From: Formosa undariae
Lineage (GTDB): Bacteria > Bacteroidota > Bacteroidia > Flavobacteriales > Flavobacteriaceae
DNA: 64,000 nt
Reading direction: 5' to 3'
Assembly: GCF_042427615.1 (NCBI RefSeq)
Contig: NZ_JBHMEZ010000012.1
Location: 682,001 to 746,000 of the forward strand
A program made the position numbers and the translations under genes. The stretch's first letter is position 1. Each line of letters starts with the position of its first letter. The notes under the pieces were generated by a model. That model searched no databases. It saw only the letters and a list, made by a program, of their open reading frames with translations, and had not been told where the DNA came from. Shown in pieces: positions 35,304 to 44,803 of this stretch.

Positions 35304-38300
35304 TTATTTGATAATTAATTTTTTATTAAAAATTTGATTGTTTGAAACGAACCTTACGACATACAGTCCTACAGTTAAATTTAAACTTTGTAAATCAAAC
35401 TCCATAGAATTTGCGGTTTTTATACTGTCTGCTATATTTAAGCTAATAACTCTTCCTTGTAGATCTATAATCTGAACAGACGTTGAGCTAGATATAGTTA
35501 AATGAGTAGGAAAAGTTAATTTCACACTATTTTTTGCTGGATTCGGACTTATAATTACATCTCCTGTTTTTTCCAAAATATCGTCTATAGAAAGCAAATT
35601 ACCTGTTGTACCTGTTTCACCTATAATAACAAAAGAAACACTATCTGAAACGGCAGTATCTGACAAACACATGGTTGAGTTACTAATTAATTTCGATTGT
35701 CCATCTTCTTGCTCTGTAAACAGTAAAGCTTCGTAACCTTCTTCCAATTGTAATGAACGAATTGCATTATCATAAATACCTCGTTGTTCTAAATCTTGTA
35801 AAGTATAAATTCCTGTGTTTAAACTAACTTTATAACCTTCAAAATCACATTGAGAATATACTGAAGCTACACCAGAGCTAATTTTATAAACGTTTTCTAA
35901 TATTTCATCGGCATATAATCCACCTAAAATACGCTGACTAAAAGTATCGAAATGCGGGTCTTCTAAATCTCCGTTTATTGGAGCTAAATCGTCTGATTTA
36001 ACAAAACTTGCCTGGTTAATATCGTTAGAAACAGTGCTAATTATAGTATTAAGAGGCACCGAAGCGGCTCTCCATTTGTTAATTTCTCCTGCTACAAAAA
36101 ATGCATTCTCTCCCAAATCTGCTCTTAAGTCAGCAACCAATTGTTTCAGTTTCTGCATATAAGTACTACTAGAATTCTGGTTAGATTCTCCTTGATGCCA
36201 AATAATTCCCTTAAACATACCATCTTTCTTAGCTTCTAATAAACGTGCTACAGCCTCTTCATATAAATCTAAATCGTCTGCTCCACTATAGCCTTTCTCC
36301 CACAATTCAATTTTTGTTCCGCCTCTTGCGTTTACAACCAGTCCTATACCTCTATTGGTATAAGCCGCTAATTTTCTAGCAAACGTATATCCTGGATTTA
36401 ACTTCTGATATTCAATATCTTTTCTAACTGTTGAATATTTATTTAAAGGTGCTTTTGCATTTTCCCACGCTGTACCATCAAATAAGTAAGCATTCTCTAA
36501 AGGCACTTCGTCTAAGGCTCCAATTTCGCCACGACCTGCCATATTTGATTGCCCAATTAGTAGGTAAACATCAAATTCATCTTTAGAAAATCCGCCGGGC
36601 GTGTTCGCACTACTTTCATTACTAAATTGCTGTACCCCCATAGCGATAGCTCCAGAAGCAGGTATTGTATTTCCAAAATAATCTACTGAAACATTTCCTG
36701 GTATTTCCATTCCTGAACCAATTGCAGGCGAGTTTGATTTTAGCTTATAGCCTTCTGGTCCTGCATTAACCGCTACAAATAAAGGATCTATAGATAAGGT
36801 ATTATCTCCATTAGGCACTGTTATCCCAGAACCTACTTTATAAAATAAATTATTAGAGAACGTATTTCCTGTACTTGCACTTACGTTATAACTATGATTA
36901 TTCCCCTCTAAGTAATAAATATTATTGTAATAATTTGTAGTCGCTGGTTTTCGTCTCCATTGTTTATGAAACATTAAATCAACGCCTTCTTGTTCTGCAG
37001 ATAAATAAATAACATTATTATGAAATGTAGTGTTTGTGATTTCGCCAGATAGCTTGAACACAAATTTCTCTCCGTTTTCACGAGCTACTAAACCATCACG
37101 TTCTATAACATTATATCTAAAAATAGTATTATCGTTAAACGAACCTTCAAATCCTCCTCCCGTAGCTAACATACCATAGGCATTGTCGTGCACGTAGTTA
37201 TATTGTAGAATTGTATTTTTAGTTCTAAAATCACTATCTAATCCTCCTGCATCTTCATCTTCAATATTTCCTTTAGTAAAACTAGCCTCATTATACTGAA
37301 ATACGGCTCCATCTGTATTAAAATTAAAGGCTGCATTTCCAGAACCTTTTATTGCAGATTGGTAAAATAAATTATGTTCGATCAATGGATCTTTGGCATT
37401 TCTTAAAATCAATGCATTAGCACCCGATCTTTCAAAAACATTATTTCTAACCACAAAATTTAAAGTCGGTGTCCAGTTTCCTGGATCTGTAAAAGTTCTG
37501 TCGTCCCAAGTACTAACGTTAGACATTCCAGTTCTATCTACGTCGTAAATATGACATCCTTCAACTAAAAAATCATTGTAATACGTTGGCACTAAAGTCC
37601 CGGTTATTTCCATATAAATTCCACCATTGTTCTTATCGTCGTTATTCCCATTGATTCCATGAATATCTAAATTAACCAAATGAATATGATTAACTTCTCC
37701 CTGATCTTGAGCATTAATTCGAATCCCTACCTTATTTGTATTAGGTGTTTCATCGTACCCTGGTAATGGGTGATCGTACCAGTCTGTAATATTTTTAGCT
37801 TCCCATGCTTCCATAGAAATCCCGCCTTCTTCCGATGTATTATAATTAGTTATTTCTAAGTTTCTCAACTCAACATATTCATTACCGTTTAAATGAATAG
37901 TTTCCGAGGCTCCTGCACCATTAATAACAGGCTTACTACCTGCCCCATAACTAGCCACAATAATTGGGCTACCCGATTCTCCAGAGCCATTTAACTTTAA
38001 AGTTCCTGTCCAAGATTGTCCTTTTTTAAATAAAATTCGTGTTCCAGCCCCAAAGGTTAGCTCATTTATCTTTTCTAAACTTTTCCATGCTGTATCCGTA
38101 CTATTTCCATTATTAGTATCGCTACCGTCAATATGGTCTACATAAAACACGCCACTAACAGGCGTATTTTCATCTGGAATATTGGTTGGCTCTTCTAGTA
38201 ATTCTAATACAGGATGAAATTCGATATTATCTTTAGAATTAAAAGTAATACCATTATTCGCGCCATCAAGATCTAAAACACTTAAAGATAAAATCCCATC

Positions 38301-39296
38301 GGTTCCTTGTTCTTCTAATTTTGAAATAACATGAGAAGAAATGTCCCATTCGTAATATTTATCTAAGTCACTGGGTAAAACTTTGGTTGTTCTTAAAGGA
38401 CTCGTATTTGTAATTGTAGGGTACGTACTCCAAGTAACGGTGGCTTCATCCCAACTATTTTCTACGGCTAATACAGATACATTTATATCTGGAGTATCAT
38501 TATTTGTACCCACAACATATAATTTTAGTCTTGCCGTACCTACAGAACTGATTTCATTGGGATCTATCTGATTTAAATCAAATTTTAATAATCCTTTCTT
38601 CACATAACTATTATTAGAAGAACCTCCTTTTACTTGGATATCTGTATCTGGCCCGTAATTAGTATCAGCATTTGTACCTCCAATTACCATAGCATCATCG
38701 ATAGCCACTAAAGCCTGATAATTTTCTATTTCACTACTAATATATAATTGTGGCTTGTTGGTATTTGAAGATTCCTTTGTATAAAAACGTGCTAATTTAT
38801 TATCTCCATTGGCATCAGATAGACTTAATGACACGCTAGTTTTTCCGTTTGCGATAGCATCCTGAACAACTTTGGTAATTTGCCATTCGACATACGCATC
38901 TAAAGTTACTTTTTGACTTCGAATAGCTTGTAATTCTGCAGCTGGCTGATTATCCCAAGTCAACGTGTTTTCACTCCAGTCTTCATCAGCATTGAACACG
39001 CTAATCTCCATATCTGTGCTCTGTGTGTTATAACAATACAATCTTAATTTTGCAGTTCCAACATCGGCCAAACTAAGATTAGAAATATCGAATTTTATGA
39101 ATCCAGATCGTGTAAAAGCACTTGTAGATCCTGTTTTAATCCACATTTGTTCGGGTTCCGTATTATTTAATATTTCCGAAGACTTTCCGCCATCGGCATA
39201 GGTATCGTCCGTCGGACTCAAAGTTTGAATGTTTTGGGCAAATAGTCCAGTGCCCATTGTTACTAAGAACAATAGAAAGGTGTAAAATTTCATCAT
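35304..39296 (-). CDS. Giant T9SS-exported fusion: two CBM96-like modules, beta-helix, SASA esterase, beta/gamma-crystallin-like module
   Basis: A 1330-residue exported protein (signal ends GLFAQ). Modules, approximate residues: 22-190 and 195-370 CBM96/DNRLRE-like beta-sandwiches (DDTYADGGKSSEI, SGFIKFDIS; KKGLLKFDLN); 381-905 right-handed beta-helix with many N/D-rich turns (VEGCHIYDVDRTGMSN, GIKGSGNAAFNF-like AIKGSGNAAFNF, DAGGLDSDF); 908-1135 SASA esterase, Ser917 in LIGQSNMAG, IIWHQGESN, DPHFD; 1147-1220 beta/gamma-crystallin-like domain (CDFEGYKVSL, GIYDNAIRSLQL); 1245-1330 T9SS sorting domain (ISPNPAKNSVKLTF ... NKKLIIK). The beta-helix may be lyase-like or only binding. It is a surface or released enzyme. 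Its two central modules match the separate genes at 42337-44751. Confidence 0.85.
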   Translation of the reverse strand: MMKFYTFLLFLVTMGTGLFAQNIQTLSPTDDTYADGGKSSEILNNTEPEQMWIKTGSTSAFTRSGFIKFDISNLSLADVGTAKLRLYCYNTQSTDMEISVFNADEDWSENTLTWDNQPAAELQAIRSQKVTLDAYVEWQITKVVQDAIANGKTSVSLSLSDANGDNKLARFYTKESSNTNKPQLYISSEIENYQALVAIDDAMVIGGTNADTNYGPDTDIQVKGGSSNNSYVKKGLLKFDLNQIDPNEISSVGTARLKLYVVGTNNDTPDINVSVLAVENSWDEATVTWSTYPTITNTSPLRTTKVLPSDLDKYYEWDISSHVISKLEEQGTDGILSLSVLDLDGANNGITFNSKDNIEFHPVLELLEEPTNIPDENTPVSGVFYVDHIDGSDTNNGNSTDTAWKSLEKINELTFGAGTRILFKKGQSWTGTLKLNGSGESGSPIIVASYGAGSKPVINGAGASETIHLNGNEYVELRNLEITNYNTSEEGGISMEAWEAKNITDWYDHPLPGYDETPNTNKVGIRINAQDQGEVNHIHLVNLDIHGINGNNDDKNNGGIYMEITGTLVPTYYNDFLVEGCHIYDVDRTGMSNVSTWDDRTFTDPGNWTPTLNFVVRNNVFERSGANALILRNAKDPLIEHNLFYQSAIKGSGNAAFNFNTDGAVFQYNEASFTKGNIEDEDAGGLDSDFRTKNTILQYNYVHDNAYGMLATGGGFEGSFNDNTIFRYNVIERDGLVARENGEKFVFKLSGEITNTTFHNNVIYLSAEQEGVDLMFHKQWRRKPATTNYYNNIYYLEGNNHSYNVSASTGNTFSNNLFYKVGSGITVPNGDNTLSIDPLFVAVNAGPEGYKLKSNSPAIGSGMEIPGNVSVDYFGNTIPASGAIAMGVQQFSNESSANTPGGFSKDEFDVYLLIGQSNMAGRGEIGALDEVPLENAYLFDGTAWENAKAPLNKYSTVRKDIEYQKLNPGYTFARKLAAYTNRGIGLVVNARGGTKIELWEKGYSGADDLDLYEEAVARLLEAKKDGMFKGIIWHQGESNQNSSSTYMQKLKQLVADLRADLGENAFFVAGEINKWRAASVPLNTIISTVSNDINQASFVKSDDLAPINGDLEDPHFDTFSQRILGGLYADEILENVYKISSGVASVYSQCDFEGYKVSLNTGIYTLQDLEQRGIYDNAIRSLQLEEGYEALLFTEQEDGQSKLISNSTMCLSDTAVSDSVSFVIIGETGTTGNLLSIDDILEKTGDVIISPNPAKNSVKLTFPTHLTISSSTSVQIIDLQGRVISLNIADSIKTANSMEFDLQSLNLTVGLYVVRFVSNNQIFNKKLIIK

Positions 39297-39609
39297 TTTT
39301 GGTTTTAATTAGTTTATTTGTACGCTTTTGAAAACACAATAGAACAGGTTTTTTATTTGATCTGATTCTATTTTTTTTAGTTTTTTTCAATTAATCATGA
39401 CCTAACATTCAGATCATCATGCATTTGAAAAACAATTATTCTTACTTAAATTCGGTACCATAAGCATATAATTCCCCTATTCCTTTCTCTGCTTTGAGTT
39501 AGGAAACTATAGCATGTTGTACATGAGAATTTCTCAATAACGAACTGTCAGTAATATGATTTACTACTTCCTTAAAAGCAGTGATTGATTCTTTATAAGC
39601 TTTATTATG
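39297..39609. other. 313-bp gap inside cluster B, with a decayed coding stretch
   Basis: The widest gap in the cluster, between GH2 and the giant fusion gene. The part next to GH2 holds a broken reading frame (39442-39603). The rest is AT-rich and may carry a promoter for the last two genes, but none was clearly recognised. Confidence 0.5.
39442..39603 (-). pseudogene. Possible gene remnant downstream of GH2
   Basis: In the frame that continues past the GH2 stop, minus-strand codons read like protein: KAYKESITAFKEVV..., one internal TAA, then LKAEKGIGELYAYGTEFK and a TAA (39442-39444). Composition is richer in G, E and A than chance AT-rich translation. No similarity to other proteins in the window was found. 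Confidence 0.35.
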
Positions 39610-42312
39610 CTATAAAATTTTTCGTAGTTGGATGGTGTTTAACACAGGACTACCTTTAATTTTCTCAAAGTCTATACTAATCCCTGTTCCTTTAGAAACC
39701 ATGATTTCATATTTTTTTGAAACGGCACGTTCTGCCCCATACTCAGCTGTAAGATTCAGGTGTTTTTCGACATAATCACCATTAATTAGTACACTAAACA
39801 CACGGTCGGATACATTTTCTGAAACTTTGTCGTTTCCTAAATTATACACTAATTTTTCATGCTCTTTATCCGATATGAGTTCTGCCCAGCCTAAAGACAC
39901 TATGTATTTTCCGTCAGGCACATCTAATTTAAAAGAGGTAATAGCTACACGCTGGGTTTGATAAATAGGATCGTCTTCAGAATCAATAATATCTAAATCT
40001 GAACTTGGTAAACTACCATATTTAGTTTTTGGTCTAAATGGAGTTCCACCAATGTAACCCCAACTTCCTTTTTTATATTCTTGCTCTGGAATCCACACTT
40101 GGTCCTTCACTTTATCCTCGTAAATACGGTTAGATCCTAAAAGCACATTTAAATTATAAACCTCCGATTTAAAATCTGAAAATTGGTTTGGTGTTAATCT
40201 AAAATCAACCTCCAACATATCAGTGTACGTTTTAGAATTAATAACTGTAGTGGCTAAAAAGATATTTTTTCCGTTGGTAAAAGGCACAGAAAATCTTGCA
40301 ATATTATTCTCCACTTTAGCGTCGTAAACCATATCGTTATGAACTAATTTAACTTGGTCTCCATTACTATAAACTGTTACAGGCTGTGTGCTTGCATTTG
40401 TTCCTGCATCGGCTACACCACCACGTATTTTCCATTCATTCTGACCAAATTTAATTATTGGATCTTTAGTAAGAAACGTTTTATACAACCACCAAGTATC
40501 TTTTTTCTCACGATCTAAAGTGGTTATACCTTTTAAATTTGTTCTTGGTAAAGCGTAACCTCTAGACTCCGAATAAAAATCGTTTAAATTCCATATGGTT
40601 GCCCCAGCAATAAATGAGCGCGATTTTAAAGCTTCTAAATAATGTTCATGAAACATATTTCCATATTCAACAGTATAATCGAAGCGTTCTGGATTAAAAG
40701 AATGTAATCGCGGGTGCACATCTGCTCCATATTCTGTGATAAGCAATCCTTGTTTTGGAAATAATTGATGTAATTCGTCCAGAGTTGAATCAAAACTAGC
40801 TAAACTTCCGCCGTACCAGCCTTGGTATAAATTCCAACCAAGTAGCATAGGTACACTTGTTATCCCTGAATCTTTATATCGATCTATAGCACCATGATTT
40901 ACAATCATAGTGTATCGATTAGAATCTAATGCTCTTATTTTAGTTTCTATTTTAGACGCAAGTTCTGTGACATTTTTCGCATAAACCTCGTAGCGTTCTT
41001 TTTCAGTTTTCTGATTAAAAGGTAATCTTAAAAGCACCTCATTCATATACGCCCAAATAATAAGTGACGGATGATTATAATTTTGTTTCACCATTTCCTC
41101 CGCCATATAAAGACTATTATTGGTAAAGGCATTGGACTCGGTTATGGCATTTACAATAGGGATTTCTATAGAGGTTAAAATACCTAAGCGATCACACATT
41201 TCTAAAACGGTTGGATCTTGTGGATAATGAGAAATACGTAAAAAATTACCACCCATTTCTTTTAACAAACGCACATCGCTAACATGCATCTCGTCGGATA
41301 ATGCATTTCCCTTTTTTAAATAATCTTGATGTCTATTGGTCCCTATTAATTTTAGATACTCTCCATTAAGGAAGAATCCTTTATCCGGATCGAATTTATA
41401 CCAGCGCAGTCCTAAAGGCTCTATAGATTCGTCAATAACACTTCCCGTTTTAACATCTTTAATTTGAGAAATAACGCTATATAAATATGGAGAACCTGGC
41501 GACCATAACTCAGGTTTTTTAATAGAAAACGATTCTTTAAATACTTTGTTTTTTTCCTTTTTACTAAGCTTAACTTTGTTATTCGCGGTTAAAATAGTTT
41601 CACCTTTCTTGTTTACTATTCTACTTACAACATGAACGGTTTTATTCTGATTGGCATCGTTATTTAAGACATACTCAATGTCAATTTTTGCTTCGTCTTT
41701 AGAAACTTCTGGAGTATTGATATAAACCCCTGACGAACTATAATCGTCCATTGAAAAATGCACCGTGTTAAGTTTAACAAGAAATACATCGCGATAAATA
41801 CCTCCGAAGAATGTAAAATCTGCCGATAAAGGAGCAATGGCTACGTTATGTGAATTATCGACTTTTACTGCAATTGTATTTTCTTGATCGTATTTTAAAA
41901 ATGACGTAATATCGAAATGAAATCTGGTATAACCACCCTTGTGTTGCCCAACCCACTGACTATTAACATACACATCGGCCACTTGATTAACACCTTCAAA
42001 ATAAATCAAAGTTTTGAACTCGTTTTGTTCTTCTTCTATAAAAACATTTTTCTGGTACCACCCTACACCTCTATAATAGCCTGGTGTATCGTCGGTAACA
42101 TCTATATTATTCCAAGTATGAGGAATATTAACAGTTTCCCAATCGGCATCATTTAGCCCTGGAACCTTTTCTGAATTTGCATTTTTAGAAGCTTCTAAAT
42201 CGCCTTTATAAAACTTCCATCCATTATTAATAGTAAAAGTTTGCCTTGATTGAGATGACACACTAAATGCAATTAATAGTGTGAAAAGTGTAATATAAAT
42301 TTGCTTTTTCAT
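39610..42312 (-). CDS. GH2 family glycoside hydrolase with C-terminal malectin-like domain
   Basis: A 900-residue exported enzyme, signal ending FSVSSQ. Order: GH2 sugar-binding domain (about 25-185: NGWKFYKGDL, PHTWNNID, GVGWYQKNV), Ig-like domain (about 190-305), TIM barrel (about 310-620), further beta domain, and a malectin-like C terminus (about 770-900: YIVSLGWAELISDKEHEKLVY, SVLINGDYVEKHL). Catalytic residues fit clan GH-A: acid/base Glu425 in WAYMNEVL and nucleophile Glu527 in LITEYGAD. GH2 covers beta-galactosidases, beta-glucuronidases and others; the specificity cannot be read from sequence. It follows the beta-helix gene with 24 bases between. Confidence 0.93.
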   Translation of the reverse strand: MKKQIYITLFTLLIAFSVSSQSRQTFTINNGWKFYKGDLEASKNANSEKVPGLNDADWETVNIPHTWNNIDVTDDTPGYYRGVGWYQKNVFIEEEQNEFKTLIYFEGVNQVADVYVNSQWVGQHKGGYTRFHFDITSFLKYDQENTIAVKVDNSHNVAIAPLSADFTFFGGIYRDVFLVKLNTVHFSMDDYSSSGVYINTPEVSKDEAKIDIEYVLNNDANQNKTVHVVSRIVNKKGETILTANNKVKLSKKEKNKVFKESFSIKKPELWSPGSPYLYSVISQIKDVKTGSVIDESIEPLGLRWYKFDPDKGFFLNGEYLKLIGTNRHQDYLKKGNALSDEMHVSDVRLLKEMGGNFLRISHYPQDPTVLEMCDRLGILTSIEIPIVNAITESNAFTNNSLYMAEEMVKQNYNHPSLIIWAYMNEVLLRLPFNQKTEKERYEVYAKNVTELASKIETKIRALDSNRYTMIVNHGAIDRYKDSGITSVPMLLGWNLYQGWYGGSLASFDSTLDELHQLFPKQGLLITEYGADVHPRLHSFNPERFDYTVEYGNMFHEHYLEALKSRSFIAGATIWNLNDFYSESRGYALPRTNLKGITTLDREKKDTWWLYKTFLTKDPIIKFGQNEWKIRGGVADAGTNASTQPVTVYSNGDQVKLVHNDMVYDAKVENNIARFSVPFTNGKNIFLATTVINSKTYTDMLEVDFRLTPNQFSDFKSEVYNLNVLLGSNRIYEDKVKDQVWIPEQEYKKGSWGYIGGTPFRPKTKYGSLPSSDLDIIDSEDDPIYQTQRVAITSFKLDVPDGKYIVSLGWAELISDKEHEKLVYNLGNDKVSENVSDRVFSVLINGDYVEKHLNLTAEYGAERAVSKKYEIMVSKGTGISIDFEKIKGSPVLNTIQLRKIL

Positions 42313-42336
42313 TTTTTAATATTGACATGTTAATCC

Positions 42337-43971
42337 TTAATTTTCAAACGCTCCTCTGTCTGGATTTCCCTGAATTGGGTTTCCTAAAAAGTCCTTCATG
42401 GGGTGACCTTCTATTTTTATTCCTTTATCTATTTCTGGAGATTCATCTTTTAGTAAAAATCTCAAATACGATTTCCAGTTAGATTTGGAAGGCAGATCAC
42501 TTTTAAACAGCGGGTTCTTTTTACTTTTTTCAGAATCCTTTGGTTCTTCTTTAATATCTCCGTAAAAAGTATTTGCCTTAAAAATAGTGTTGGTACTTTT
42601 TCCTAAATCGAACCAATTATCTGCTCCTAAAGAGTAAAACACATTGTTTGTGTATGTGGTAGAGTCGGGAAAACCGCCCCAACTTTTATGATACACTAGT
42701 TGTACAGTATCCTGTTCTTCGCCAGCAAAAAAAACATTATTATAAATATGTGTATTTGTTGTCGTTCCCGAATTTCTAACGATATGGTGGTTGTTATTTT
42801 CGAAGATGTTATATCTAATAATGGTACCATCGTTAAAACTTGTTTTGCTCCCGCCATCGCAACAAATAAGTATACCGCCATGTCCATTATTATGACTGTA
42901 ATTATATTGAATAATGGTGTTTTTGCAATTCCAATCGCTATCAAAACCACCCGCATCTACATCGGGTTTATGGTCCCAACTATCGGCTTCGGTATTGTAA
43001 TATGTGTAAGACGCTTCGTTGTATTGAAATAAAGCATCGTCGCAATTAAATGGGAAAGATGCATTACCACTACCTTTTATACCGTTATGTGTAAAGACAC
43101 AATGTTCGACCAAAGGCGCATTGGCTACTCGCACTATTAAAGCGTTGGCTCCTGCTCTCTCAAATTTATTATTTCTAAAAACTACATTTTCGCTAGGATA
43201 CCAGTTATGAATTCGTCCGTTTTCTAATTTATCGCCCCAACTACTTGTTAACGATCTTCGGTCCCAAACAGATCGATTAGACCAACCTGTTCTATCTACA
43301 TTATGAATGTAACACCCTTCAACATATAGACCGTTAAAATTTGATTTCATCTGTTTAGAAACGTCTTTATCCCTTGTTATATCTACAAAAACACCTCCGT
43401 TATCTTTGGTGCTCATATCTCCGTTAACATGACAAATTTCTAAATTGATTAATTGAATATCATGTAGCGTTCCGATATCCCTTCCTTCAATATAAATACC
43501 CATTTTAGGAGCATATACATAAGTTACATTGTTTTTTAAAGGATATTCTCTAGGCTTTTCTGAAAGCGCATGATTTTTAATTTTTAAATCTCGAATTTCA
43601 ATATATTCTTGATTAAACAAACGAATGGTATAAGACAATTCTTCGTTATTAGAAATTGCACCTTGAGCATCTAAAACAGGCGCAGGACCAGAACCGTAAG
43701 CCCCAATAACTATGCGTTTATTTTTAGAACCACTTCCCTTTGGAACAAAATTGCCAATCCATTGTCCTCCTCTTCTAAAAAGAATAGAATCGTTAGGTTT
43801 TAAACCTATTTGATTAACTCGCTCAATACTTTTAAAAGGCGTAGTTTTGCTTGTCCCATTATTAGCGTCATTTCCTACAACATCATCTACATAATAAGCG
43901 TTTTGAGCCAAGCCATATTGAACGCTCAACAGGAGCAACACAGCACATATTTTTATTGCTTTAAATGTCAT
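42337..43971 (-). CDS. Right-handed beta-helix protein, lyase-like (paralog of the fusion's middle module)
   Basis: A 544-residue exported protein, signal ending QYGLAQ. The body is a right-handed parallel beta-helix with repeated N-rich turns (VVFRNNKFERAGANALIVR, IIQYNYSHNNGHGGILIC, IYNNVFFAGEEQ) and ends DFLGNPIQGNPDRGAFEN, a tail common in pectate-lyase-like and PL6-type folds. It is collinear with residues 381-905 of the giant fusion; shared strings include GSGNA, FQYNEAS, DAGG-DSD and VDRTG-SN. Catalysis is not proven. It starts three bases after the esterase gene, so the pair is tightly coupled. Confidence 0.85.
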   Translation of the reverse strand: MTFKAIKICAVLLLLSVQYGLAQNAYYVDDVVGNDANNGTSKTTPFKSIERVNQIGLKPNDSILFRRGGQWIGNFVPKGSGSKNKRIVIGAYGSGPAPVLDAQGAISNNEELSYTIRLFNQEYIEIRDLKIKNHALSEKPREYPLKNNVTYVYAPKMGIYIEGRDIGTLHDIQLINLEICHVNGDMSTKDNGGVFVDITRDKDVSKQMKSNFNGLYVEGCYIHNVDRTGWSNRSVWDRRSLTSSWGDKLENGRIHNWYPSENVVFRNNKFERAGANALIVRVANAPLVEHCVFTHNGIKGSGNASFPFNCDDALFQYNEASYTYYNTEADSWDHKPDVDAGGFDSDWNCKNTIIQYNYSHNNGHGGILICCDGGSKTSFNDGTIIRYNIFENNNHHIVRNSGTTTNTHIYNNVFFAGEEQDTVQLVYHKSWGGFPDSTTYTNNVFYSLGADNWFDLGKSTNTIFKANTFYGDIKEEPKDSEKSKKNPLFKSDLPSKSNWKSYLRFLLKDESPEIDKGIKIEGHPMKDFLGNPIQGNPDRGAFEN

Positions 43972-43974
43972 TTC

Positions 43975-44751
43975 TTAATTTTTTGAAATTAGCTTAACCA
44001 TTTCTTCGGCATATCTCTTTCCTAAAACACGCTGACTTTTACTATCAAAATGGGTTTTATCAATCGTTTTTGTGTTTTCAGTAGTAACTACCCCTGTATT
44101 TTCAACTTGGTTTGGCAGCTCTAAAATCATGGTATTAAAATTTACTCGTTGTGGTTTATCTGCCGATAATTGACCCGCAACAAACGGTAAATTAGGAGCA
44201 TTTAAATCTGATCGTAATGCTTCTATTAACGCTTTTATTTTTGGCATATATTTATCGTATTTACCCACATTTGCTTCACCTTGATGCCATATTACTCCTT
44301 TTAAAACGCCATATTTCATTGCTTTTTTTGCTTGGTTTACCGCCTCATTATAAAGGGTATCCCCTGGCTCCCACTCTTCAATAGAGGTACCGCCTTTAGC
44401 ATTTACAATTAGTCCGATTTGCGTACCTGAAGATATCTTTGCCATTTCTTTCGCAAAACCAGAACTAGGACTTAACTTTTGCATCTTCATGCTTTTTCTT
44501 ACCGTAGAGTACTTATTTAAAGGATTAGCGGCTTTTTCCCAAGGTTTATCTTCGTTTCCTGTATATAGAAATACGTTGTCTAGGCTATCTTTATCTTGAG
44601 CCTCAACTGTTGCTCTTCCTGCCATATTGGACTGACCAATACAGAGATAAAGTTCCATAGGCTGTTGCCTAGTATCGGTAACTTGCTTTGCTTTACAACC
44701 TACTAAACTGCTTACTGCGATTAAGAAAATTAGAATATGGATGCGTTTCAT
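43975..44751 (-). CDS. SASA-domain carbohydrate acetylesterase, lipoprotein (CE6-like)
   Basis: A 258-residue lipoprotein (lipobox SLVGC, Cys 19) made of one SASA domain: catalytic Ser41 in CIGQSNMAG, LIVNAKGGTSIEEW, GVIWHQGEAN and the terminal DKTHFDSKSQRVLG containing the likely catalytic His. It resembles CE6-type acetyl esterases. It is collinear with the esterase module of the giant fusion (shared NKYSTVRK, GLIVNA-GGT, WHQGE-N, SQR-LG). As a lipoprotein it probably acts in the periplasm or on the cell surface, unlike its T9SS-exported relative. Lies 52 bases past the lyase candidate gene. Confidence 0.9.
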   Translation of the reverse strand: MKRIHILIFLIAVSSLVGCKAKQVTDTRQQPMELYLCIGQSNMAGRATVEAQDKDSLDNVFLYTGNEDKPWEKAANPLNKYSTVRKSMKMQKLSPSSGFAKEMAKISSGTQIGLIVNAKGGTSIEEWEPGDTLYNEAVNQAKKAMKYGVLKGVIWHQGEANVGKYDKYMPKIKALIEALRSDLNAPNLPFVAGQLSADKPQRVNFNTMILELPNQVENTGVVTTENTKTIDKTHFDSKSQRVLGKRYAEEMVKLISKN

Positions 44752-44803
44752 TTTAATTGTATTTTTTACTGTATGATTATAAAATCTGTTTTAATTATTT
44801 ACT

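Noticed and set aside
39163..39390. Short minus-strand frame at the start of the giant fusion gene
   Set aside because: Overlaps the signal peptide region in another frame; Lys/Arg-rich composition typical of AT-rich noise.
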